Assembly: GCF_029227915.1 (NCBI RefSeq) | Contig: NC_079884.1 | Location: 14,136,001 to 14,200,000, forward strand | Direction: 5' to 3' | From: Hydractinia symbiolongicarpus | Lineage: Eukaryota; Cnidaria; Hydrozoa; Anthoathecata; Hydractiniidae | Length of the DNA: 64,000 nt | In this document: positions 23,337-33,248 of the stretch, piece by piece | Numbering within the stretch: the stretch's first letter is position 1 | Layout of the letters: each line of letters starts with the position of its first letter | Notes under the pieces: model-generated | The model's database searches: none | What the model was told of the DNA's origin: nothing | The model's input: the letters and a program-made list of their open reading frames with translations, nothing else | Position numbers and translations under genes: made by a program

Positions 23337-24513
23337 ATGTTTAACATTGCGAGAGTCAGTTTTGTTCATGTGTTATACGTGGTGTATTATGGGATTCTAT
23401 GGTGGAGGCTTGGATTAACCCTTGATTCGTTTTCAAGTTTTCATAAGACCACTACAGTTGCAATGGGTGTAGTATTGTCATTAGCATTTATCGTGGTACA
23501 AATTATTATGATTTTATGTGCACTGGTGAAAAAGTGAGTGGAAAAGTTATTATACTTTTTTTAAAGTTTGAATAAACAAGACGTAACAACAAAAGAATAC
23601 TGTATTGCCATAACAACAATCGTGACTCTTTAATTCTTTCCAAAAATAGATAAACAATTTGGCTCAAATTAAAAATAGGATCATTATATATGAAGTATTA
23701 ACGAGTGAGCACAATGTCCTTGTTTTCGCTAGCAAAATATGCAATAAAATGGTTTAGGCGAGTCTGTAATTACAACATATATATTTCCATTCATAAATTC
23801 CTATTTTATCACCCGTTGTTGACTTTTATAGAAAGCATGAAAATACTAACTAACACGACACCATTGTGATTCAATTCTTAGAAATCTCAATAAAAATTTT
23901 TAATTTGTTTCTCAAAAAGAAGTTTTGCCATTTTGTTTTTTCATCCCTTAGTTAAAGTCGGAGAATTATTACCTAATTGCAAATCAAACATAAAGTTTGC
24001 TTGGCTTGCTTTATTTTGAAAATAATATTGTTATTATTTGCTTAACTTTATGTACTAAAGTATTTTTTTTTTTTGGCATTATACTTTCTTTTGCAGTGAA
24101 TATGTATCTAACGTTCCCATCAAAGCTTGTGCTAAAGCCTCTCCTAAGGATACTAACGACGTTCACATCAAAGCTTGTGCTAAAGCCTCTCCTAAGGATA
24201 CTAAGGACTTCTTATATTATTTTTCAACTTTACTGCTTTTACTTATTTTCCTCCTTTTTCTTTCAGGAGTCACTTTATTATTAAACAAACGTGGTGTCAT
24301 TTTCCAATGTTGATGTTTATTTTACTGACCATTGCACCTTATGGTATTTATCTTCACCATCAGTACATGGCTATCAATCCATTCTTCAGCAGCAAATCTG
24401 AAATGAACAAAACAGTTGATGGCCATCATGAAATTTCTTGCTTTGTAAGTTTTTTTATTTGCTACTAAAAATTTTCTGCGAAAAACTATAGGGAAGAAAT
24501 AAAAAAAAGATTT

Positions 24514-24552
<39 letters not shown>

Positions 24553-25032
24553 TTATAGGACCTCCAGTTACCAAAGTTTGATTTCTTTGTGATCCAAATC
24601 GCTTTACCTGTTCTAGTTGTTACCTACTTATTGTATCCTTTCCCTGACAGAAATTATAAGCATGGTGAAGTTTTTGCCGTTGCAATTGAATTCTTAAACG
24701 CCTTTGACATAATGGATTTAGTATTGGATATCGGTTGCGTACAGAAATATTCGACAGGTTGGATTGTATTATTTTACATCGCTCTTGGTATGTCCACTGT
24801 ATTACTAGCATTTCCTGTGAGATTACAGGAAGATGATAAGGATGATCCACATGCATTGAGAGTTCTTGGCTCCATACTAACACTTGTGTTTACGGACATT
24901 TTCTTTTGTACCATAAGAATAGCTGTTATGTACCACGAAAAGAATTTACAAACAGGATTTCATTTTTTCATGAAGAATTTGTTAGCTGCTATTGTGCGTC
25001 CGTTTTTAATTGTAAAAGGGTGCAAAGAATAA
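23337..25032 (+). CDS. TMEM26-like: TMEM26-like multipass membrane protein, paralogue A
   Basis: Three exons, 23337-23533, 24267-24444 and 24559-25032, join to 282 residues (AAAAA|GTGAGT and TTT|GTAAGT donors). About eight hydrophobic segments are visible: residues 5-25 (with ILWWRL), 40-62, 77-95, about 130-150, 157-178, 187-207, 220-245 and 255-278. The loop after segment 3 has an N-x-T sequon (113-115) between Cys76 and Cys124, which all three paralogues keep. The order of short motifs (VxWR-like in TM1, AFDIMDL in TM5, RIAVMY then FFMKNLL at the C-terminus) follows TMEM26 as I know it. This protein is shorter because it lacks the long vertebrate tail. Biochemical role unknown. Paralogue A is the most divergent of the three. 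Confidence 0.78.
24111..24203 (+). repeat. Tandem duplication in intron 1 of paralogue A (2 x 45 bp, period 48)
   Basis: 24111-24155 and 24159-24203 differ by one base (ACGTTCCCATC against ACGTTCACATC) and share GCTAAAGCCTCTCCTAAGG. Low divergence implies a recent duplication. It lies 60 bp upstream of exon 2. Confidence 0.85.
24514..24550 (+). repeat. (GTT)n microsatellite next to the exon 3 acceptor
   Basis: About 12 GTT units end 8 bp before the exon 3 start of paralogue A, replacing an ordinary polypyrimidine tract. The acceptor itself is TTTTATAG|GAC. Confidence 0.85.
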
Positions 25033-25117
25033 ATTTATTGAGTAAAAAACACCTTTCTATCTTACTTAACTGTCTCCAAAATATATCGCGCTGGTGTATA
25101 TTCATTTTATTCATCAC

Positions 25118-25123
25118 AATAAA
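25118..25123 (+). terminator. Polyadenylation signal of TMEM26-like paralogue A
   Basis: AATAAA 85 bp after the stop codon, the first clear hexamer downstream. Confidence 0.5.
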
Positions 25124-25282
25124 CTCCTTGCAGACTACCGCCGCTTTCGTCTAGTGTGTAATGACGACTATCCTATATAACATGCAATCTGTTTTAAATA
25201 TATTTCTATTTTTAAAGCTATCGAACTTATATGTTTTACGTATAAATATATTTATAACAAATGTGACGATAACGCGTAACGT

Positions 25283-25318
25283 GTACGGTAAGATGTACGG
25301 TAACATGTACGGTAACAA
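25283..25318 (+). repeat. Three tandem 12-bp units
   Basis: GTACGGTAAGAT, GTACGGTAACAT and GTACGGTAACAA lie head to tail. Confidence 0.8.
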
Positions 25319-25514
25319 GTGAAAAAATATAATTGGTTTTTCTTTGCTTATATTCTTAGGTCTTTTAACATTGCAATATGTTACCTGTTGGCACTTTTAT
25401 AAATGTGAACAACATATTGAGAGAAAATGCGTTATCAAACTTGGCTTATCTGTGGCTTTGTTTACAAAAAAACAGGAAAATTAACACTTAAATAGGAACA
25501 GTAAAGCTATTATT

Positions 25515-25612
25515 TTGTTTGTTCGTTTGCTTATTTTTTTGTTTGTTTACTTTTTTGTTTGTTTGTTTGTTTGTTTGTTAGTTTGTTTGGTTGTTTGTTT
25601 GTTTGTTTGTTC
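25515..25612 (+). repeat. Impure (TTTG)n microsatellite
   Basis: About 98 bp of TTTG units with scattered substitutions, directly visible. Confidence 0.85.
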
Positions 25613-27867
25613 ACTCGCTTGCTTATTGTCAAGTTGCGTCATGCAGAAGATAAAGCGTGTAACAGAAGTGTCTGGTTGGCCTTGTTCCTGAATAAGGAAT
25701 CAGAAGTTTTCGCCTAAACAAAACAACCAAAGTTGACACCAAGTCCTTGGACACAATATGTATGGACGTTTTAATCCCCTTCCCCAAATTCAAATCTCTA
25801 GTGGTTCTCGTAGATAATCTCTATATTAACAGTCGTTGTCCGTCTGTCGACAAAAAAACCAGGCCATGTTAAACCCTGCACGAAAATCTCTAAGATAATG
25901 AAGGATTTTAATAACACTCAAAGTCGCAGATTCTGCTTAAGAATATATTTCATGTTCTCAAGGTTTTCATCTATTCTTTTCATCATTTTTAATGCTATCA
26001 ATATGGTTATTCCTTTTTTAATCCATTAGTTGTGTGAGATTGTGATTTTCAAAAATTCTTAGGAATGTCAAAAAAAGGCTTAGGTTGGAAAATTTAGAGC
26101 AAATAGGAAATTTTAGATTAAAAATGGATAAAAAAACATTCATATGCAGTGTTTTCCCTTTATTATTGTTATAGAAATATAATATTATTATCATTACATC
26201 TCTCTGTTATTGTTTACGAATTATTCATTAATTGCATACTTGAATTTGAAAGCTAATACTTGGTTGTATAAAACTTCCCTGATAACATTATATATAAAAG
26301 TTTATTAGAGTCGTGACAGTTGTTGGAAGTTCTTGACGAAATTGTTTTAATTTTTTTACTTTAATTATGGCAAAATTTCTGAAACCTCGAATAGCATTTG
26401 TATACATATCATTCATCACTTATAATGCTTTGACTTGGTAGAGACTAGGTGAGACTCTACATGGTGATGGCGGCAATGGTAATACAATTCACAGCTTTAA
26501 AGAAGACGGCACAAAAGTCGCAGGTGGTCTTTTAAGCGTGCTTTTCGTTATTGCGTTATTACTGTTACTGGTGATGAAAGTACGGTAGGTACTGTTCTTT
26601 TTTCTCGTTATTAAAAGGAAAGTAGCTTAAGAAGTTTTAGAAGGGCGCGTATTTTGTTTTATCAACACGTGTGAAAAAGAAGTTTTGTACAAGGAGGTAA
26701 AAAGTAATTGATGAAGTTCGACTTAAAACGTTAGTACAACTTCACCATTACTCTATAAACACTTTTTACAAATTAGGATTTTTTATACTCGTATTTTGTA
26801 CTCTCAAAAGAGAGTCGCAACCAACTGAGACTGAAAAGACTTGAGAAGTTTTATTTTCAGAGCCTTTCAATTATTATGCAGAATTTGATTTAAATGGGGG
26901 CCTTTCTGTACTGGAAGGGGTATTTATATTTGAATATTATAAAAAATACAAATAAGGTCAAAATAAGGAATGGCAACTAGGTGAAATGTCAACCTCTGAT
27001 TATTTTTTAAATATGATTTATTTTGAATTATTTTTCACTCTGTTTAAATTCTTGCGTTCGGCCAGTTCTTTTTGCAATATTCATGGGACGACAGACGACA
27101 TTAACTAAAGTTTGATTTTGGTTTGGGTGCTTCCAAATAGATAGTCAACAAGCAACAAGCAAGCCTGTAAGATAAGCCTGTAATATATCAAAACTTGCAA
27201 CATTCATCGCATTCAAAGTTTGGCATTGCGTTTATCAAAATGGCGTTTACTTTAAAAAGCTTCTTTTAATAAAATTATTGTGAATTTTAAGTGCTCATAT
27301 CAACAAAAAACGAATTCTTGGTATATTACTTTATTACATCGAGAAGCAAAGTTCATCAGAAAATACTATTTTTCGAGGTCTTGTAAAGTAAACCATTCGT
27401 TTAAGCTAAAATCGTATGTAAAAAGAGCAGCTTATTCCACTTCACATCTGTTTTTAATTCGAACGTTCGTAGTGTCAGGCACAACAACTTTCTTTATCCA
27501 ACTTAACTAAGAGCCAAGGTTTTTTGAAATTGCAACAACAAAAGGCTTTTGACGAAAATTAAGTACGTCCACCCGACTAGCTTGACATACCCTAAATCCG
27601 CCACTGGACAGAACAAAATCTAATACCACTTCTACTTAGCAATCCATTTTATTTTATTAAACATGTTTCTATCTCAACTATTTAACTGCTCCTGGTCGTA
27701 AGCGGTTGGCTATTTTTTGGATTTTTAGACGTTTGCACAAATGGTTTGTTGATAATTAACCACAGGAAAATGCAATAAATAATAAATATTTGAGAAACTA
27801 AATTATTCAAAAGTATCTAAAAATAAATTATCATTTACTTGTATGCATAAACAGTTAACTTGCGGTA

Positions 27868-28358
27868 CCGCATTCTCTTTATTTGACGCCCTGGGCGTTT
27901 AATTAATTCTTGAAATTTTTAATGGTGGGCATTAATTGGAGAGGGGTGTTAATTGAGAGTAGGCGTTTATTAAAAACATATTGTTTAACCATTGTTACAC
28001 ATATTGCAAAAAACAGCTGTGGTATTAGATGAGGAACTGTACAAGCTAAAACAAAAATTTGTTACGCTGGAGCTAAAGTTTAAAAAAAATCAAACTACTG
28101 AATTTTTTTCCTCCGTTTCTTAATTTAAATTTTTGTAACTGTCTACTAATCACTAGAAATGTATATAAATATACTAAACGCTTACACACTTCGTCAAAAT
28201 ATCGTCTTTATTTGATTTAAAAGTGTAAAATTTCAATACACGTCCCCTTTACATAAAATATGGGATATGCGTTAATGAAAGAGGGGCGTTAAATAGAGAG
28301 GGGGCGTTTAATAAGGTTTTTGATGCTTTAGGGTGGGCGTTAAAGAGAGAGAATACGG
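27868..28358. mobile_element. TA-flanked TIR element (MITE, Tc1/mariner-type), 491 bp
   Basis: The left end CCGCATTCTCTTTATTTGAC and the right end are inverted repeats: the right end in reverse complement reads CCGTATTCTCTCTCTTTAAC. Both sides are flanked by TA (27866-27867; 28359-28360). It has no coding capacity. Internal GGGCGTTTAATAAGG-like motifs recur. It lies in intron 1 of paralogue B, about 100 bp before exon 2. TA duplications are typical of the Tc1/mariner superfamily; the exact family is inferred. Confidence 0.7.
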
Positions 28359-28634
28359 TAACTCGAACCTCCAAGGGACCGAGGAAAATAGTTCGAATTA
28401 ATGAATGGTCGAGTTAATTAGCTTCTACCAGCAAAACAGCTCTTGTATTATCTCTTTAGTAACGAAGACTTGTTTAAATCAACTTGGTGCAATCTACCAA
28501 TACTGGTATTTATAATCTTTACCGTTGGACCGGCTGGTATGAACTTACATTATCAATACAAAAAGTTCAATCCTCATTTTTCACAGAACGCTACAACAAC
28601 GAACAACAATGGTACAGCAGCCAGTCACTGTTTG

Positions 28635-30412
28635 GTTAGTTTTTCTATTTCTTCTTTCTTTTAAGACAACAAGACGTATAAGATATGTTAACTAGCTCTG
28701 AAAACAACAGTCTAAATAAATTTTGCTTTACTGTGGACTGATTGTCAGACTACACACAAACAAATTTTATTTTTTAAAAAAACAAACATTGCTAAAAATT
28801 TTAGTGAATATTCATTCATTTCCTTCCCCAAAAACACAACAAAGCAGGTCACAAAGAAATTACGTGCACGATCAGCATTAATATTAACTTAGTTCACGAG
28901 TTCCTGAATTTTGATAACAATAAAAGCAATTCTCTTGATTCAAATAAGTCAGAGGAAAACATGTCCCAGGTTTGGGACCAAATGCTATATCCAGTCCAAA
29001 GAAATAAGGAATATAATTCTAAAGCAGCCAAATATTCAATTAAAAGCTTGTGCTGCGTCATTACAAAATAGTAAAAAAGTAATTATTCATGTTCCACCCG
29101 TATCTGCAACACGATTACCTGCACTAATCAGTCTACCTGGATCCACTCAGGATTATTTTTTAAACATCCCAGGCAAGTTATTTTAAAAAAGGAAAGAATG
29201 CTAAACAATCTCGGGATCGTTAGTTTTTTAAAGTAGATAATACACATTAATAATACAATGTTGTATCACTGTAAGTCTTCCACTAGATTTGTGACACAAT
29301 ATATGCCTGTACTAAGTGCATTACTCGGATGTGCAGCATTTACCCGGTATTTGCGATAAAAGGGAAGATATTGTTCAATGCGAAAAATAAAAGGATGGGT
29401 TCTATTGAAGACAAAATTTATCCTTTATGGGACGAAGCAAAAACTGATCGTTGAGTTAACCGTAATAAATCCGGGTTTTTATTGCTGTGGGAAAGTTAGG
29501 GCGTGTCATAAAGTGCCTGAGAACATCCTGAACTACTTATATCTAAGTCTCAGAACTTGATACAGTGTCAGAGCATCGCAATACGAATCATTTCAGGTAA
29601 AAAAACCTTGTTACAACATTTTATCAATTGCTAATGACGTTATATTTATCAAGAAAGAACCCTTCTCCCTTTTTCGACAATTTTGTTAGTTATGTAACAG
29701 CCTTGATTCTTGGCAGATATTTGTTGCATAGATAACATCTTTTGCATAGAAAAATAAACAAAAATCATTGAATCTCACATACGGAGTAGTGTGATATGTT
29801 GGTTTACCCTTTCGTCGCAGCGGCGGTCTTCAGGAAAGTTTTATCACACTGGTTTCGAGTCATTGCTATTGCTCATTTCACTGGATAAAAAAATTCTTTA
29901 CCATTTTCTCGCGTAACCGGAAGGCTGATGTTGATGTGCTTTCCTGATAAAGGGGAGAAACAAGACCCTTAAGCTGTTTTTTATTAAAACTTGGCCTTGG
30001 TTAAGATAAAGAAAGAAACTGTTGTTGTTAAAACCTTTTAAGCAAGAATGAAGTGAAGTAAAAAAATAATTTTAAAATCAACAGTTTTAGAATGACTTGA
30101 AAAAACACTAAGTTTTAATTGTTTTTATGTTACCACACGTAATATTTCTTTCTGTTTGTAGAGTTCCAAACTCTACAAACAGAAATTTTCATTTTGTGTA
30201 TTACGCCATGTAGCTAAGAAGTTGTGTGTCGTATATTTTATTGTGTTTTTTCTGGACAATCTTGTAATAACAATTAAAATTCTAACTTCCTAAAAATTTC
30301 AAGTTTATGTTTTATTTTTTCACATGTTCTCTCACAAAAACAAAACTCATTTTCGGTTTTGCTGCTTTTTTCTGCATATTCTGCATGCAGAATGTTTGAC
30401 GACTTCCGACAC
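28635..30412. other. First part of intron 2 of TMEM26-like paralogue B
   Basis: Non-coding. Only short open frames without domain signal are present (28,911-29,186; 29,378-29,560). The one distinct item is a 17 bp-arm palindrome at 30149-30185. Confidence 0.5.
30149..30185. repeat. Perfect palindrome, 17 bp arms, 3-nt loop
   Basis: 30149-30165 (TTTCTGTTTGTAGAGTT) is the exact reverse complement of 30169-30185, with CCA between. It lies 230 bp left of the 1.86 kb DNA transposon. Confidence 0.8.
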
Positions 30413-30429
30413 TACGATGGCCCCTATGG

Positions 30430-30640
30430 CTCACCTCTCTTCTCAATCAAAACACTTCTCTTCTTAGTCAAAACACTTCTCTTCTGTATAACAACACTTC
30501 TCTTCTGTATAAAAACACTTCTCTTCGGTATAAAAAACTTCTCTACTTTGATACCCAAAGTTCTGTTCCGTTCGAAACACTTCTCTTCTAAGTGCGAAAC
30601 ACTTCTCTTCCAAGTGCGAAACACTTCTCTTCCATAAGTT
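30430..30640 (+). repeat. Left terminal repeat array of the 1.86 kb transposon
   Basis: About eight 21-22 bp units, each starting (A)CACTTCTCTTC, with variable second halves (TTAGTCAAAA, TGTATAAAAA, TAAGTGCGAAA). One longer irregular segment lies in the middle. The second halves fall into a distal type and a proximal GTGCGAAA type. Confidence 0.85.
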
Positions 30641-31109
30641 CGAAAATTTCCCAGACTGAATCTGGTCCTTAATATATGAATTTATCCAGATCTTGTTTAT
30701 GAATAAATGGCACACCCCGGGCCCTGCGCATAGGAAATTTTGGACCCAGTAAAGTTTGCATAAATTCGGGCGTATTAACGTTTCTGCAAAATTAGATTTT
30801 TCGCGCGAAAAACTTTGCGAAATTTCAAGCTATATTCTTACACGGTCCCAGAAGCGTAATACGAGATTGCTTTTTTTTTTTATCTAGTTTCCACTAACTT
30901 TGAACTTTTATAATTGCGATTCTAGAACGTTTTGCGGCTTACAATTGACCCTACTTTATCCGGGAATAAACATTGATTGTGATGTCTGTTAGGAACAGAA
31001 CTCGTGGTTTACAAAAACCAAGATATTTTTTTGCAGCAATGTTGGGAAAAGAACTCGTGGTTTTGAAAAAACAAGATATATATTTCTAAAATCCAAGTAT
31101 TTTACATTG

Positions 31110-32132
31110 TTACAGGTGTTGTATTACATATCTTTTGACTGCATAAATCAAGGCAATATAATAATCAATAGCTTTATGAGCTGTATCTGGCTTAAAGGTT
31201 CACTACCGCTAAAAATCAAGTTGAGCTCATATTAAAGATCTTTGAAAGTTGTCTATAAATCTTTTTATTTTTTTGAAAAATCTTTATCCGTTCTCGAGAT
31301 AATCTTAGAAGTAGCGCTAATTATGCGAAATTATCACGTCATGAGTATGCATTGAGCATAATTATGGTAACTAAATAAAAAAATTATGTAAAATGTTCAA
31401 AACCCGTCAAAGTGAATGGCCAGAAAATCTTTTTAACTCTATATGGCTTTTCAAAAATGTTAAATTAGCTCCCTTGCAGAGCATACTCATGACATCATGC
31501 ATAATTATTGAATCTTCTTAGTCCAAATTCTAAAGAACCAATCAAAAATTTTTAAAAAAATGTTTAAATTCCTAGACAACCTTTCAAGCTCTTTCATATG
31601 AGCTCAACTTGATTTTTCATGGGAGGTAACCTTTAAGTTTGGAGAAACCCTCCATTGGAAGAACTGTTTCCGCAAATTCAATAAATTCAGGCTCATTATC
31701 GTGATTTGGTACAGATAGTTCGCTAAATTCTTCTAGCTCATTAAGATCTAAAGTCTTTTTAAAAGACTCGCAACAATATAATTCTGGAACAAAGTACAAT
31801 GTATCAGGCCTTTCACGGGGAGCAGTAGCACCTTTGCTTGGTGCTAACAGATGTTGATTCCAACGAATCGAAAATTCATTAAGATTCTTTCTGGTCAAAT
31901 CCATAAAGCAGTAGCGTACACATTCAGCAATGAGTGCATCACCAGCATCTAAAAATCCTAAGTGCAAGTTCCCTGAAAGTAACCTCCACCAACTTGGTCT
32001 GTCTTGTTGAAAAAATATATCACATGGCGAGGGGACTGGTCCCGTGTAATAAACCTCACAAAAGGTTAAAATTACGGACCAATGATGTAAAATTGCAGAC
32101 CAGATTTTAGAATTCAAGTTGTAAAGAGCCAC
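31110..32132 (-). pseudogene. Integrase/transposase C-terminal fragment, split by a MITE
   Basis: The frame running from 32132 down to 31620 includes PSWWRLLSGNL, AECVRYCFMDLTRKNLNEF, WNQHLLAPSKG and RPDTLYFVPELY. This order (ExWW, CFxxL, WNxH, GRPDxLY) is that of the C-terminal part of the eukaryotic integrase-core-like proteins common in cnidarians and fish. No in-frame ATG exists near its start and the upstream catalytic part is absent. At the WW motif the expected Glu appears as Pro. The frame runs into a TTAA MITE and stops at 31617-31619. Across the MITE, the flanking sequence stays open for 26 more codons to a TAA at 31110-31112. A pyrimidine-rich tract just before the WW segment could mark an old splice acceptor. 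Confidence 0.6.
31196..31632. mobile_element. TTAA-flanked MITE nested in the integrase-like frame, 437 bp
   Basis: The ends are about 60-bp imperfect inverted repeats sharing AAAAATCAAGTTGAGCTCAT. The outermost bases are AGGTTCACTACC and, from the other side, AGGTTACCTCCC. Both flanks are TTAA (31192-31195; 31633-31636). TTAA duplication points to piggyBac-type mobilisation. No coding capacity. Confidence 0.8.
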
Positions 32133-32135
32133 ATG

Positions 32136-32271
32136 CAGAGAAGTGCTAAGTGTAGAAGAGAAGTGTCAAAACACTGAAGAGAAGTGTCAAAATACAGAAG
32201 AGAAGTGTTTCGTTATATAGAAGAGAAGTGTTTTTGATTTAGAAGAGAAGTGAGCCATAGGGGCCATCGTA
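32136..32271 (-). repeat. Right terminal repeat array of the 1.86 kb transposon
   Basis: About six units of CACTTCTCTTCT type on the minus strand, the outermost part being TACGATGGCCCCTATGGCTC. Unit number and spacer sequences differ from the left array, so the two ends have evolved separately inside the array. Confidence 0.85.
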
Positions 32272-32459
32272 CGACACAGAGCATTATCTCTTGTCTGTGT
32301 GTCCGCGAAAGACGCTCCCACGTAGTATATACCAATCACGATACCTGATTCTTCTAAAAGTCTCTTTAATAATAATCGTCGTCTGTGTGTCTCTGCGCAG
32401 TCCCCCCGCTGAGTTAAGAAATCATGCCACGGAAACACGATTATCAAATGCGATATATT

Positions 32460-32670
32460 TTCATCCACTTTGTTGCGACGGGTAAATTTAAAGGACGGGC
32501 GAATCCGTGGATTTTTTACACGGGCTAACGATTTCTATATTATAATACCCTATACGTTTGTCCGTCACGCAAAATGGTAGCTTGGCTGCGCAAATAGCAA
32601 GACGCACGCAATGTGGTATAAAAAGGACGGGTGAACCAGTGGATTTTTCCACGTGCTAACACGTCAAAGG
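32460..32670 (+). repeat. Dispersed repeat, one partial and one full copy in tandem
   Basis: GGACGGGCGAATCCGTGGAT and CACGGGCTAACGA end a first copy. A second begins TATAATACCCTATACG, passes CAAAATGGTAGCTTGG and ends GACGGGTGAACCAGTGG, TTTTTCCACGTGCTAAC. It adjoins the right end of the 1.86 kb transposon. Confidence 0.7.
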
Positions 32671-33248
32671 TTGGGTTTATTCTTGGCTAGTTTATTCTTG
32701 GCTAGTTTATTTTTCCTCTTTTGACACACCATGTTCTAATTATTTTTATAAAAAGATTGATTTGAATTTTATCGCGCCCTTCTCAAATACAAAATTTACA
32801 ACGTGCAAGTGATGCAACTGGAAACACAGCTTATTATTTTTTTAATAATATCTGGATCGATATCATACCGACATAATCTTCGCAGATACGCGTGGACTAT
32901 TATTATTATTATTATTATTATTAAACATATATTTGGCATCCATAATTTACAAATGGTTCTTCTGCCTACAAAAAAATAAAAACTATAAAAATCTATAGAA
33001 TCTATAAGATCAGTAAAAAAATATATCGAATCTAAGTGCATAATGAAATAAATGGGCTCACAGAGTACGAAATGGTGCCGGTAGAGTAAGTAGACACATT
33101 GAACAAGAAAAAAAAAAAAAAAAAAAAAGAAGAGACTAATTAAAAATAAATAAATTGATGGCACCGATGTAAGGACACACAAAAAAGGTAGGACTATAAT
33201 GAAAAGATGGGGGGAAATAGGTAGCCTACATGCATAGAGTTATTCACA

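Larger units (their letters stand above)
25124..26366. other. Spacer between TMEM26-like paralogues A and B
   Basis: No gene seen. It holds three tandem 12-bp units with core GTACGGTAA (25283-25318), a long impure (TTTG)n run (about 25,515-25,612), and otherwise AT-rich sequence that should include the promoter of paralogue B. No clear TATA box was recognised. Confidence 0.5.
30413..32271. mobile_element. DNA transposon with tandem-repeat TIRs (IS3EU-like), 1.86 kb
   Basis: The outer ends are inverted: TACGATGGCCCCTATGGCTC on the left and its exact complement on the right. They are flanked by a perfect 6-bp duplication CGACAC (30407-30412; 32272-32277). Each end continues as an array of 21-22 bp units with core CACTTCTCTTCT, about eight on the left and six on the right. 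Inside is a 5'-truncated integrase-like frame on the minus strand, itself split by a nested TTAA MITE. As I recall the family, a 6-bp target duplication, TAY termini and an IS3/integrase-type transposase characterise the IS3EU superfamily described in Hydra and others. That assignment is an inference. This copy is non-autonomous. Confidence 0.75.

Noticed and set aside
30424-30715. Open frames with repeated Glu-Lys-Arg/Cys-Phe units on the minus strand
   Set aside because: They are translations of the 21-22 bp terminal repeat array of the transposon. The repeat length being a multiple of three in part gives repeated peptides by chance.
32796-33182. 128-codon minus-strand frame rich in Phe and Ile
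   Set aside because: It reads through the 3' UTR, a poly(A/T) run and the (AAT)n tail of the retrotransposon.
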